Part shown: positions 48,065 to 55,282 of the stretch, piece by piece
Layout of the letters: every line of letters starts with the position of its first letter
Numbering within the stretch: the stretch's first letter is position 1
Source of the DNA: Chloroflexota bacterium
Lineage (GTDB): Bacteria; Chloroflexota; UBA6077; FW602-bin22
Assembly (NCBI GenBank): GCA_004297775.1
Contig: SCUE01000002.1
Span: 1-55,282 of the forward strand
Length of the DNA stretch: 55,282 nt
Direction of reading: 5' to 3'
The notes under the pieces: generated by a model
Database searches by the model: none
Told to the model about the DNA's origin: nothing
What the model saw: only the letters and a program-made list of their open reading frames with translations
Position numbers and translations under genes: made by a program

Positions 48065-49171
48065 GTGGATGATTCGGCCGCGATGATCGCGGCCCTGGCC
48101 CAGGCGGAGCGTGGCCGCCGAAGCGCGCCACCGAATCCGTGGGTGGGATGCCTGCTGGTGCGCGATGGCGCGATCGTCGGCGAGGGGTACCACCGCGCGG
48201 CCGGGGAGCCGCACGCCGAGGCCAACGCGTTATCGGCCGCCGGCGCGAAGGCGCGCGACGCGACGGCGTACGTCACCCTGGAACCGTGCTCTCACCACGG
48301 ACGAACGCCACCGTGCGCCGACGCTCTCATTGCGGCCGGTGTTCATCGAGTCGTCGTCGGCGTGTTGGATCCGGATCCGCGGGTCGCCGGCAGCGGCGTT
48401 CAGAGACTGCGCGCCGCCGGCATCGAGGTCGAGATCGGCGTGGCAGCCGACCGCGTGAGGCAGTCGATGGCGCCGTATCTCCACCATCGTCGCGCCGGTC
48501 GCCCCTACGTTGTCATCAAGGCGGCCGCGAGCCTCGATGGTCGGACCGCCGCCGCGGACGGCTCGTCGCGCTGGATCACCGGCCCGGCGGCGCGCGCCGA
48601 CGCCCACGCGTTGCGTGCCGAGTCGCAGGCGATCGTCGTCGGCGCGGGGACTGCCCTGGCCGATCGGCCGAGTCTGACCGTCCGCGACGTGCCGTTTCCA
48701 ATCGAACGCCAGCCCTTACGCGTGTTGCTCGACGCGCGCGGCCGTGTCCTGGCTGATGGTCCACTCTTCGACCAGACGCTTGCGCCGACGCTGGTCTTCA
48801 CCACGACGAGTGCGCCGTCTGGCATCGTCCGCGGGTGGCTCGAACGGGGTGTCGAAGTCGCGGTCGCTCCGGCCGGCCGCGCGGGATCCGGTGTCGATCT
48901 GGGCGCGGTCCTGTCTGTCCTTGGCGATCGCGGAATCATCCAGGCCTTGGTCGAGGGCGGAAGCCGCCTCCACGGGTCCTTTCTGACCGATGGATTGGTG
49001 AACCGCCTCGTCCTGTACGTCGGTGGATGCCTGCTCGGCGAGCGTGGCCGACCGCTGGCGACGCTGGCCGGTCCGGACGGGATCGGCCAGGCGTCCCGAT
49101 GGACCTTACGCGATGTGACACGCCTCGACGGCGACGCGCGGCTCGACTACGAACCCGCGGGAGTGGAGTGA
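48065..49171 (+). CDS. ribD: Bifunctional diaminohydroxyphosphoribosylaminopyrimidine deaminase / 5-amino-6-(5-phosphoribosylamino)uracil reductase
   Basis: 368 residues from GTG 48065. The deaminase half has the zinc ligands His50, Cys75 and Cys84 ([26 protein letters not shown]) with catalytic Glu52; the reductase half follows ([31 protein letters not shown]). First gene of the FMN-regulated riboflavin operon. Confidence 0.95.
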   Translation: MDDSAAMIAALAQAERGRRSAPPNPWVGCLLVRDGAIVGEGYHRAAGEPHAEANALSAAGAKARDATAYVTLEPCSHHGRTPPCADALIAAGVHRVVVGVLDPDPRVAGSGVQRLRAAGIEVEIGVAADRVRQSMAPYLHHRRAGRPYVVIKAAASLDGRTAAADGSSRWITGPAARADAHALRAESQAIVVGAGTALADRPSLTVRDVPFPIERQPLRVLLDARGRVLADGPLFDQTLAPTLVFTTTSAPSGIVRGWLERGVEVAVAPAGRAGSGVDLGAVLSVLGDRGIIQALVEGGSRLHGSFLTDGLVNRLVLYVGGCLLGERGRPLATLAGPDGIGQASRWTLRDVTRLDGDARLDYEPAGVE

Positions 49172-49176
49172 CAGCG

Positions 49177-49794
49177 ATGTTTACGGGACTCGTCGAAGAG
49201 CGCGGCACGGTCCGCGCCATACGCACGAACGCGATCGGTGTCCGGTTGGAGATTGCCGCCGAGTTGATCCTGACCGACGCGTCCGTCGGGAGTTCGATCG
49301 CCGTCTGTGGTTGCTGCCTGACCGTGGTAGAGCTGGGCGACGGCTGGTGGGCGGCCGATGTGGTGTCCGAGACCTTGAATCGCTCGACACTCGGATCGCT
49401 CCGCGCTGGCGACGGCGTGAATCTCGAACGGCCGGTTCGTCTGTCCGACCGGCTGGGCGGTCACCTCGTTCAGGGGCACGTCGATGGGGTCGGCGTCGTC
49501 GTGGCACGACGGGACCTGTCCGATGGTTCGGCCCGGCTGCGCTTCGAGCCGCCGAGGGAGATTCTGCGCTACATCGTCGAAAAGGGATCGATCGCGATCG
49601 AGGGCGTCAGTCTGACGATCGCGGGCATCGATGCGATCGGCTTCGAGATCGCGCTCATCCCACACACGCTGGCGGTGACGACGCTGGGCGCCCTGCGAGT
49701 CGGCTCGCGCGTGAACCTGGAGGTCGATATCCTGGCGAAATACGTCGAGAAACTGCTGCCGCCGGTCGCGAGTGCCGTGGGTCGCGCATCGTGA
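49177..49794 (+). CDS. ribE: Riboflavin synthase, alpha subunit
   Basis: 205 residues in two tandem lumazine-binding repeats: [12 protein letters not shown] and [16 protein letters not shown], then [13 protein letters not shown] and [12 protein letters not shown]. Dismutates 6,7-dimethyl-8-ribityllumazine to riboflavin. ATG 49177 lies 5 nt after the ribD stop; the 3' end overlaps ribBA by 4 nt (GTGA). Confidence 0.95.
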   Translation: MFTGLVEERGTVRAIRTNAIGVRLEIAAELILTDASVGSSIAVCGCCLTVVELGDGWWAADVVSETLNRSTLGSLRAGDGVNLERPVRLSDRLGGHLVQGHVDGVGVVVARRDLSDGSARLRFEPPREILRYIVEKGSIAIEGVSLTIAGIDAIGFEIALIPHTLAVTTLGALRVGSRVNLEVDILAKYVEKLLPPVASAVGRAS

Positions 49795-51017
49795 CCAGTC
49801 CATTCGCGCCGATCGAGGATGCGATCGTGGCGGTTGCGCGCGGAGAACTGGTGATCGTCGCCGACGACGCCGATCGGGAGAATGAAGGCGATCTCATTAT
49901 GGCCGCCGAGAAGGCGACCGCCGAGAGGATCGCCTTCATGGTTCGCTACACGAGTGGCGTCCTGTGCGCGCCGCTGACGGCCGATCGTCTCGATGAACTG
50001 GACATTCCGTTGATGGTGCGCGGCAACGAGGATGCGTTTCGCACCGCTTACACGATTTCGGTCGACTTGCGGCGTGGTACGACGACCGGAATCTCGGCGG
50101 CGGATCGGGCCGCGACGCTCCGCGCGCTGGCCGATCCGGCGACTCGTCCGAACGATCTCACTCGGCCGGGACACGTCTTTCCGCTCCGAGCGCGCGACGC
50201 CGGTGTCCTGAAGCGGGGCGGCCACACCGAGGCCGCGGTCGATCTGGCGCGGTTGGCGGGATTGCGCCCCGCGGGGGTTCTGGCCGAGATCGTCAACGAC
50301 GACGGAACGATGGCCCGTTTGCCCGATCTGATGCGCTTCGCCGCGACGCACGGGCTGGTGATGGTGTCGGTCGCCGATCTAATCGACTATCGGCGGCATC
50401 AGGAGAAACTGGTCGAACGGGTTTCGTCGGCGCATCTGCCAACCGCCCACGGTCCCTTCGAGGCGCGCGTGTACCGGACGATCCACGACCCGATCGAGCA
50501 CCTTGCCCTGGTGATGGGCGATGTGACGACCGATGAGCCACCGCTGGTGCGCGTGCACTCCGAGTGTCTGACCGGCGACGTCTTCGGCTCGCGGCGCTGT
50601 GATTGCGGTGACCAGCTCGAGGCGGCGCTGGCGCGGATCGCGGTCGATGGTCGCGGCGTCGTGTTGTACCTGCGTGGCCACGAGGGCCGCGGCATCGGGC
50701 TCGGACATAAGCTGCGCGCGTACCAACTTCAGGAGCAGGGGTACGACACGGTCGAGGCGAACGTCGCGCTCGGCTTTCAGGCCGACGCGCGCGAGTACGG
50801 CATCGGCGCCCAGATCCTATCCGATCTCGGTTTGCGCAAGCTCCGACTGCTGACGAACAACCCGGCCAAGTACACCGGGCTTGGCGGATTTGGCCTGGAG
50901 ATCGTCGAACGCGTGCCGCTGATCGTGCCGACGACGCCGGAGAACGCGCGGTACATGCGGGCAAAGCAAGAGAAGATGGGCCACACGCTCGGGCTGAGCG
51001 ACGAAAAGGGGGAGTGA
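49791..51017 (+). CDS. ribBA: Bifunctional DHBP synthase / GTP cyclohydrolase II
   Basis: 408 residues from GTG 49791. RibB part: [20 protein letters not shown] and [11 protein letters not shown]. RibA part: [19 protein letters not shown] (zinc Cys triad) and [16 protein letters not shown]. Supplies both the pyrimidine precursor and dihydroxybutanone phosphate for riboflavin. Confidence 0.95.
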   Translation: MTSPFAPIEDAIVAVARGELVIVADDADRENEGDLIMAAEKATAERIAFMVRYTSGVLCAPLTADRLDELDIPLMVRGNEDAFRTAYTISVDLRRGTTTGISAADRAATLRALADPATRPNDLTRPGHVFPLRARDAGVLKRGGHTEAAVDLARLAGLRPAGVLAEIVNDDGTMARLPDLMRFAATHGLVMVSVADLIDYRRHQEKLVERVSSAHLPTAHGPFEARVYRTIHDPIEHLALVMGDVTTDEPPLVRVHSECLTGDVFGSRRCDCGDQLEAALARIAVDGRGVVLYLRGHEGRGIGLGHKLRAYQLQEQGYDTVEANVALGFQADAREYGIGAQILSDLGLRKLRLLTNNPAKYTGLGGFGLEIVERVPLIVPTTPENARYMRAKQEKMGHTLGLSDEKGE

Positions 51018-51487
51018 TGCCGACCTACCAGGGAAAGATCGACGGAACCGGCCTGCGGATCGCGATTGTCGTGGCTCGATTCAACGAGTTCGTGACCAAG
51101 GAACTGCTCGGCGGTGCGCGTAGCGCGCTGGAGCGTCAGGGCGTCGCCGAGAAGGACGTTGACGTGGCCTGGGTGCCCGGCTCGTTCGAGATTCCACTCG
51201 TGGCCAGGGCGATGGCGGCCTCGAAGAAATACGACGCGGTGATCTGCCTGGGCGCGGTCATTCGGGGCGCGACGGCGCATTTCGACCACGTGGCCGGGCA
51301 GGCCGCGTCGGGCGTGGCTCGCGCATCGCTCGACACCGGCGTGCCGGTCATCTTCGGCATCCTGACGACCGAGAACATCGATCAGGCGATCGAGCGCGTC
51401 GGCGCGAAGGGGACCAACCACGGATCGGACGCCGCGATGGTCGCGATCGAGATGGCGAATCTGCTGCGGGTGCTGCCGGGCGAGTAG
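51017..51487 (+). CDS. ribH: 6,7-dimethyl-8-ribityllumazine synthase
   Basis: 156 residues from ATG 51017 (TGATG overlap with ribBA; GGGGGAG upstream). Motifs: [39 protein letters not shown] and [12 protein letters not shown]. It condenses the two RibBA/RibD products; last gene of the operon. Converges with the HAD gene with a 1-nt gap. Confidence 0.96.
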   Translation: MPTYQGKIDGTGLRIAIVVARFNEFVTKELLGGARSALERQGVAEKDVDVAWVPGSFEIPLVARAMAASKKYDAVICLGAVIRGATAHFDHVAGQAASGVARASLDTGVPVIFGILTTENIDQAIERVGAKGTNHGSDAAMVAIEMANLLRVLPGE

Positions 51488-51488
51488 G

Positions 51489-52148
51489 TCACAGCATCGC
51501 CATCAGATCAGCGAGTGCGCCGATTGTGAGATGACCAGTCGGCGGGATCCGTGTCGCGCCGCGGGCGATGAGGACCGTCTGGAGGCCGAGTTCGCGAGCC
51601 GCGTCGAGATGCCCGGCGCGGTCGTCGACAAATAGCGCTTCATCCGGCGCCACGTCGATCCGTTCGAGCGCGGCCCGGAAGATCGCCGGCTCCGGCTTCA
51701 TCGAACCGACGTCGCACGATAGAACGACGTGATCGACCTCCCGATCGAGGCGCTGGTCTGCGATCCATAGGGCGCTCTGCGCGGCGCAGTTACTGACCAG
51801 GGCCAGCCGGAAACCGCGGCGTCTCGATGCCTGGAGATGGTCGAGCGCGTCGTCATAGAGCGTCACGCCGCGTCGCCAGGTCGCTCGTTCGAGCAGTGCA
51901 AGCTCGTGAATCTCGCTCGGGGTGAGTCTGGCGCCGCACGACCTCAGGACGGTCGTGAGTTGTTCCTCGTCCGAACCGAGCTCGCCTCGAAAACGCGCTG
52001 GCTCGGTCACTCGCAGATCGTCCAGAAACGCGATCGGATCGATGCCCGCGCGCAGCGCGATCTCGGCGCGCCCGGCGTCAAGGATCGCCCCGTCGGCCCA
52101 GGCGAGTGTGTCGTACAAGTCGAACAGGACGGCGCGAATCGCGGCCAC
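51489..52148 (-). CDS. HAD-family hydrolase (subfamily IA)
   Basis: 219 residues from GTG. The nucleophile region is LFDLYDTLAWADG; motif II LVSNC; motif IV FVDDRAGHLDAA. It is a phosphatase or dehalogenase-like enzyme of unknown substrate. TATCGT lies 6 nt before the start. Confidence 0.88.
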   Translation of the reverse strand: MAAIRAVLFDLYDTLAWADGAILDAGRAEIALRAGIDPIAFLDDLRVTEPARFRGELGSDEEQLTTVLRSCGARLTPSEIHELALLERATWRRGVTLYDDALDHLQASRRRGFRLALVSNCAAQSALWIADQRLDREVDHVVLSCDVGSMKPEPAIFRAALERIDVAPDEALFVDDRAGHLDAARELGLQTVLIARGATRIPPTGHLTIGALADLMAML

Positions 52149-52154
52149 GGACGA

Positions 52155-52160
52155 ACGATA
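52155..52160 (-). promoter_or_regulatory. -10-like TATCGT of the HAD gene
   Basis: Ends 6 nt before GTG 52148 with no Shine-Dalgarno. Confidence 0.4.
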
Positions 52161-52190
52161 CGAAACCGTCGCGGACTATCCCACGATCCG

Positions 52191-53297
52191 CTATGGGCGG
52201 ATCGTGTTACGTGCGAGAACCGCCTCGTCGAAGGCGACGCCGAGACCGGGGCCGGTCGGAACGCTCAAGACTCCTCGGTCCGCCTGAAGCGGCGTCGAGA
52301 GCAGTTCCGACTGCTTGGGCGGCATCACGTGTGGAACCGGGGTCTCCTGGATCAATAGGTTCGGGATTGTGGCGTCGACGTGGAGCGACGCGGCCAGCGA
52401 TATTGGGCCGTACCAACTGTGCGGCGCGACCTGCACGTAGTGGCTCTCGGCCATCGCGGCGATGAATCGCGCCTCGAGTACGCCCCCGCAGTGCGCGACG
52501 TCGACCTGCACGATTTCGCAGGCCTGACTGGCGAGGAGTGCCTGGAAGCCGAACTTGGTGTAGATCCGTTCGCCGGTCGCGATTCGGACGTTGACCAGTT
52601 CCCGGACACGTCGGAGCGCATCGAGATTCTCGGGCGCTACCGGCTCCTCGACGAAGTATGGATCGAACTGCTCGACGGCGTGGGCCACTTTGACGGCCCC
52701 GCCGACGCCGAACTTGGCGTGGGTATCGATCGCGACATCGCGGTCCGGTCCGATCGCATCCCGTACGGCCGCGACCATTGCGCAGGCTTTGGCAAGCGAC
52801 GCGCGATCGATATCGCCCCGCGCATCGCCGAACGGATCGATCTTGACGGCCGAGTAGCCGCGCTCGACCGCTTCGGCGGCGCGCTCGGCGTAGGCGCGCG
52901 GATCGTTCAAGCCGCCGAAGAACATGTGGTTGGCGTACACCGGAACGCGGTCGCGGAGCTTGCCGCCGAGGAACTCGTAGACCGGGAGATTCGCGACCTT
53001 GCCTTTGATGTCCCAGAGCGCGTGCTCGATCCCGCTCAGGGCGGCCAGCACCAATGGTCCGCCGCGCACGTTGAACCAGCGCGTGTACGTTCGCTGCCAG
53101 AGATCCTGGATTCGCGCCGGGTCCTCGCCGATCAGCGTTTCGCCGATACGGCGCATCACCGCCTCGGCCATGAACGGCTCGGTCGTCGTTCCCTCGCCGA
53201 TGCCGACGACGCCCGCGTCGGTGTGTACTTTCACGAATAGCCAGACACGCTTCAGTCCGGCGTCGTAGAGGATCGGCTCGACGCGCGTGATCTTCAT
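52191..53297 (-). CDS. Mandelate racemase/muconate lactonizing (enolase superfamily) enzyme, galactonate dehydratase-like
   Basis: 368 residues from ATG 53297, preceded by GCGGAGAAGG. Motifs: LAALSGIEHALWDIKGK, VKIDPFGDARG, metal ligands in AIDTHAKF (Asp), VEEPVAPEN (Glu) and ATGERI (Glu), and catalytic His in APHSWYGP. Such enzymes dehydrate aldonic acids such as galactonate, gluconate or arabinonate. It fits the sugar-acid theme of the 13-20 kb region but is not adjacent to it. Confidence 0.9.
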   Translation of the reverse strand: MKITRVEPILYDAGLKRVWLFVKVHTDAGVVGIGEGTTTEPFMAEAVMRRIGETLIGEDPARIQDLWQRTYTRWFNVRGGPLVLAALSGIEHALWDIKGKVANLPVYEFLGGKLRDRVPVYANHMFFGGLNDPRAYAERAAEAVERGYSAVKIDPFGDARGDIDRASLAKACAMVAAVRDAIGPDRDVAIDTHAKFGVGGAVKVAHAVEQFDPYFVEEPVAPENLDALRRVRELVNVRIATGERIYTKFGFQALLASQACEIVQVDVAHCGGVLEARFIAAMAESHYVQVAPHSWYGPISLAASLHVDATIPNLLIQETPVPHVMPPKQSELLSTPLQADRGVLSVPTGPGLGVAFDEAVLARNTIRP

Positions 53298-53571
53298 TGC
53301 CTTCTCCGCGGACGATTCGACCGGATTCTCACATAGTCGCCGCCCGAGCGCCTCCATGCCGACAACCGACCGTGCCAAGACTGGACCTATGCCACACCGA
53401 TCCGGGTCGGGTTTCGCGTACGATCACGGCCGGTTTTCGGCGGTGCGATGGAGGTGGATCGCAAGTGCGCGATTCCGGTCCGAGCACTCGCCCGCCGATC
53501 GCGCACGTGGTGTCTTGTCGTCTACCCGCGTGGCGCGTGGACCGTGGCGAGTCCTGGTCGGCGGCACGCTG

Positions 53572-54837
53572 ATGGTGGTCGAAGAGCAGCCCCGACCCCA
53601 CGAGGAAACCAACGCGCGCCGATTCATCATCTTCACCGCGCTTGCCGGGGTCACCGAAGGCGGAATCGTTGCGTACCTGCCGGTGATGCTGGCACGCATG
53701 GGCGCCAACGCCGCGACCGTGTCGATGCTGAACTCCGGGCTGGCGCTGGCAATCATCGGCACGGCTCTCCCATCCGGACCGATGGTCGCCCGCCAGAAGA
53801 ACTTGGTGCCGTTCATGTCCTGGTGGATCCTCGCGATCCGAGCCATCTTCGTCGCGATCGCGCTCGTGCCGTTCGTGTCTGGCTGGTGGGTGCCGCTTGT
53901 GATCGTCGGACTCTGGTCGTTGCACGGGATCCCGGCGGCAATCGTGAACAACGGGATCTTCGGTGTCCTGGCCGAAGCGGTATCGGCGCGTCGCCGCCCG
54001 AAGCTGAATGGGGTTCGCTGGGGGCTGTTCGGCCTCGTCGCGGCGGCCGTAACCGGCATCTTTGGCTACTCGCTCGATCTCCTGCCGTTTCCGCTCGGCT
54101 ACCAGTTGATCTTCTTGTTCTCTGGAGTCACCGGCGCCATCGGCGTGATCTTCTTCCGAGGAATCGTAATCGACCCGATCGTGTTGGAGGCCAGTCGGCC
54201 GGCGCCACGATTGAACCGCTATCTGGATCTGCTGTGGCCGCGTCGAGCCGGTCGCGACTTCCTCGAGTTCCAGATTCTCACCACGATTCTGCGCCTCGGG
54301 ATCCACATACCGATCGGGCTCTTCAGCATCTTCTGGGTCAACGAACTGCAGGCCACCGATACCTGGATTGGCATTCGCTCGACGGTCGCGAACGGTGGAC
54401 TCGTCGCGGGCTACTTTGGCTGGACCTGGATTTCCGCGCGGATCGGGCCACGTTGGACGCTCGGTGTCTCGTCGGCGGGGATGGCGCTATTCCCCGGACT
54501 GACCGCGCTGGGGCCAACGATCGAATGGATGCTTCCCGCCGCGCTCGCCTGGGGGATCTTCGTCGCCGGAATAGACTTTGCGCTGGTCGAGGGGCTATTG
54601 CGGGCCTGCCCGCGGGATCGCCGTGCCGAATTGGTGGCAGTGCACCAGTTTCAGGCGAACGTCGTGCTCTTCATCGCGCCGCTGCTGGGCGCCTGGGTGG
54701 CCGAATTGACGTCGATTCGCACCGCGATGCTGGTGGCGGTCGTTTTCCACGGCGCCGTGCTGGTCGCGGTCGCGCTGATGCGCTCGACGTATGCGGCGAC
54801 GCCCGAGAACGCGGCGAGTAACGAGGCGGCGGGTTAG
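53572..54837 (+). CDS. MFS-like transporter
   Basis: 421 residues from ATG 53572; about ten to twelve transmembrane helices (FIIFTALAGVTEGGIVAYLP first). The family is not recognised beyond MFS. The 274-bp gap between it and the divergent dehydratase contains nothing recognisable beyond a possible TACGAT at 53419-53424; the start codon could be further upstream. Confidence 0.8.
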   Translation: MVVEEQPRPHEETNARRFIIFTALAGVTEGGIVAYLPVMLARMGANAATVSMLNSGLALAIIGTALPSGPMVARQKNLVPFMSWWILAIRAIFVAIALVPFVSGWWVPLVIVGLWSLHGIPAAIVNNGIFGVLAEAVSARRRPKLNGVRWGLFGLVAAAVTGIFGYSLDLLPFPLGYQLIFLFSGVTGAIGVIFFRGIVIDPIVLEASRPAPRLNRYLDLLWPRRAGRDFLEFQILTTILRLGIHIPIGLFSIFWVNELQATDTWIGIRSTVANGGLVAGYFGWTWISARIGPRWTLGVSSAGMALFPGLTALGPTIEWMLPAALAWGIFVAGIDFALVEGLLRACPRDRRAELVAVHQFQANVVLFIAPLLGAWVAELTSIRTAMLVAVVFHGAVLVAVALMRSTYAATPENAASNEAAG

Positions 54838-54903
54838 GGTGTCAACGGGGTCGCGGAGTGCTCGTCGATTGAGACTTGCGACTTCCCGTGCCGCAATCGT
54901 GTA

Positions 54904-55113
54904 CTAGCGATGGAACTCCCGTCGAGTGCTCATCCAGGTGAGGGTAATGACAGACAGCGCCAGCAACGGTCCCAGCCACGAGGCGGCAGCTGGTAGCGAC
55001 CGTGCGAGGATCCCGAGCAGGATGAGCACGACAACGACGCCCGCGGCGATGTCCCAGGCGTCGCCAACGAGAAAGTCGTACCAGAACATGACGAAGCCCC
55101 GGAGGTAGCTCAC
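54904..55113 (-). CDS. Small two-helix membrane protein
   Basis: 69 residues from GTG 55113, overlapping the upstream gene by 4 nt (GTGA). Two hydrophobic segments (IAAGVVVVLILLGILARSL, WLGPLLALSVITLTWM) after FWYDFLVGDAWD. A similar FWYDF-containing small protein is often paired with the gene upstream; function unknown. Confidence 0.6.
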   Translation of the reverse strand: MSYLRGFVMFWYDFLVGDAWDIAAGVVVVLILLGILARSLPAAASWLGPLLALSVITLTWMSTRREFHR

Positions 55114-55282
55114 GCGCGGACGACCTCGGAGGCGCGCCGAATCGATTGCGACCGCAACGTGGTCACCATCGACCAACTGGCAACGCCATAGATCGCGATC
55201 AGACCGACAATCCACCAATCTCCACCGGGCCACTCGACGCCGATTCCCTCGGCAGCCCAAAACGTCCCGAAGGCAGACAGCA
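55110..55282 (-). CDS. Integral membrane protein, possibly TMEM165/GDT1-like (5' end outside window)
   Basis: The last 57 residues of a protein entering from the right edge: SAFGTFWAAEGIGVEWPGGD, then a hydrophobic helix (IVGLIAIYGVASWSM) and a basic tail. The TFWAAEG...WPGGD pattern resembles COG4280-type membrane proteins, but the fragment is too short to be sure. Confidence 0.45.
   Translation of the reverse strand, partial: LSAFGTFWAAEGIGVEWPGGDWWIVGLIAIYGVASWSMVTTLRSQSIRRASEVVRA

Overview
The window is high-GC bacterial chromosome that looks like Chloroflexota (a Thermomicrobia- or Dehalococcoidia-like lineage). The grounds are inference from gene content: secreted proteins with long TPTPT linkers, Tat-dependent lipoprotein-type solute-binding proteins, an NrfD-type molybdoenzyme operon, a long-form TrpB2, an ATP-dependent PEP carboxykinase, and mixed ATG/GTG/TTG starts. 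No rRNA, tRNA, CRISPR array or complete insertion sequence was found; a probable transposase C-terminus lies at the left edge.

Layout, left to right. 1-1.3 kb: transposase tail and an overlapping lexA / sigma-like HTH pair (minus). 1.4-7.4 kb: glycosyltransferase, moaC, a YfhO-like membrane protein and a secreted FN3 protein (plus). 7.4-9.8 kb: a universal-stress/ParB-like fusion (minus) divergent from an L,D-transpeptidase. 9.9-12.8 kb: pckA, a small unknown protein and a ScyD/ScyE-like lipoprotein. 13-17.8 kb: a carbohydrate ABC importer (no ATPase gene) followed by two different RraA/HMG-aldolase-like enzymes, converging on a Gfo/Idh oxidoreductase and a zinc alcohol dehydrogenase (17.8-19.9 kb); together a probable sugar or sugar-acid catabolic island. 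19.9-22.4 kb: cystathionine gamma-synthase-type enzyme, GNAT, DJ-1/PfpI. 22.5-28.8 kb: one 2095-residue secreted mosaic of several beta-propellers. 29.1-30.3 kb: a ParDE module and a decayed BrnT/CopG-type module. 30.4-32.6 kb: phosphatidylserine decarboxylase and TrpB2. 32.7-36.7 kb: a copper operon csoR - copA(with a C-terminal cupredoxin) - copZ - [2Fe-2S]/YHS protein (minus). 36.8-40.6 kb: PHP protein, methionine aminopeptidase, phosphoribosyltransferase, MFS. 40.7-46.1 kb: a three-gene Tat/NrfD molybdoenzyme operon in ttrB-ttrC-ttrA order. 46.4-47.7 kb: CBS/CorC membrane protein. 47.8-51.5 kb: FMN riboswitch and ribD-ribE-ribBA-ribH. 51.5-55.3 kb: HAD hydrolase, enolase-superfamily dehydratase, MFS, and two small membrane proteins at the edge.

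Two cross-cutting points. First, many promoter-proximal genes have a TAnnnT-like element exactly 6-7 nt before the start codon and no Shine-Dalgarno, suggesting widespread leaderless transcripts, while other genes have clear AGGAGG sites. Second, the most distinctive protein architectures are the P1B copper ATPase carrying its own blue-copper domain, the [2Fe-2S]/YHS fusion in the same operon, the Usp/ParB-like fusion, and the multi-propeller giant.
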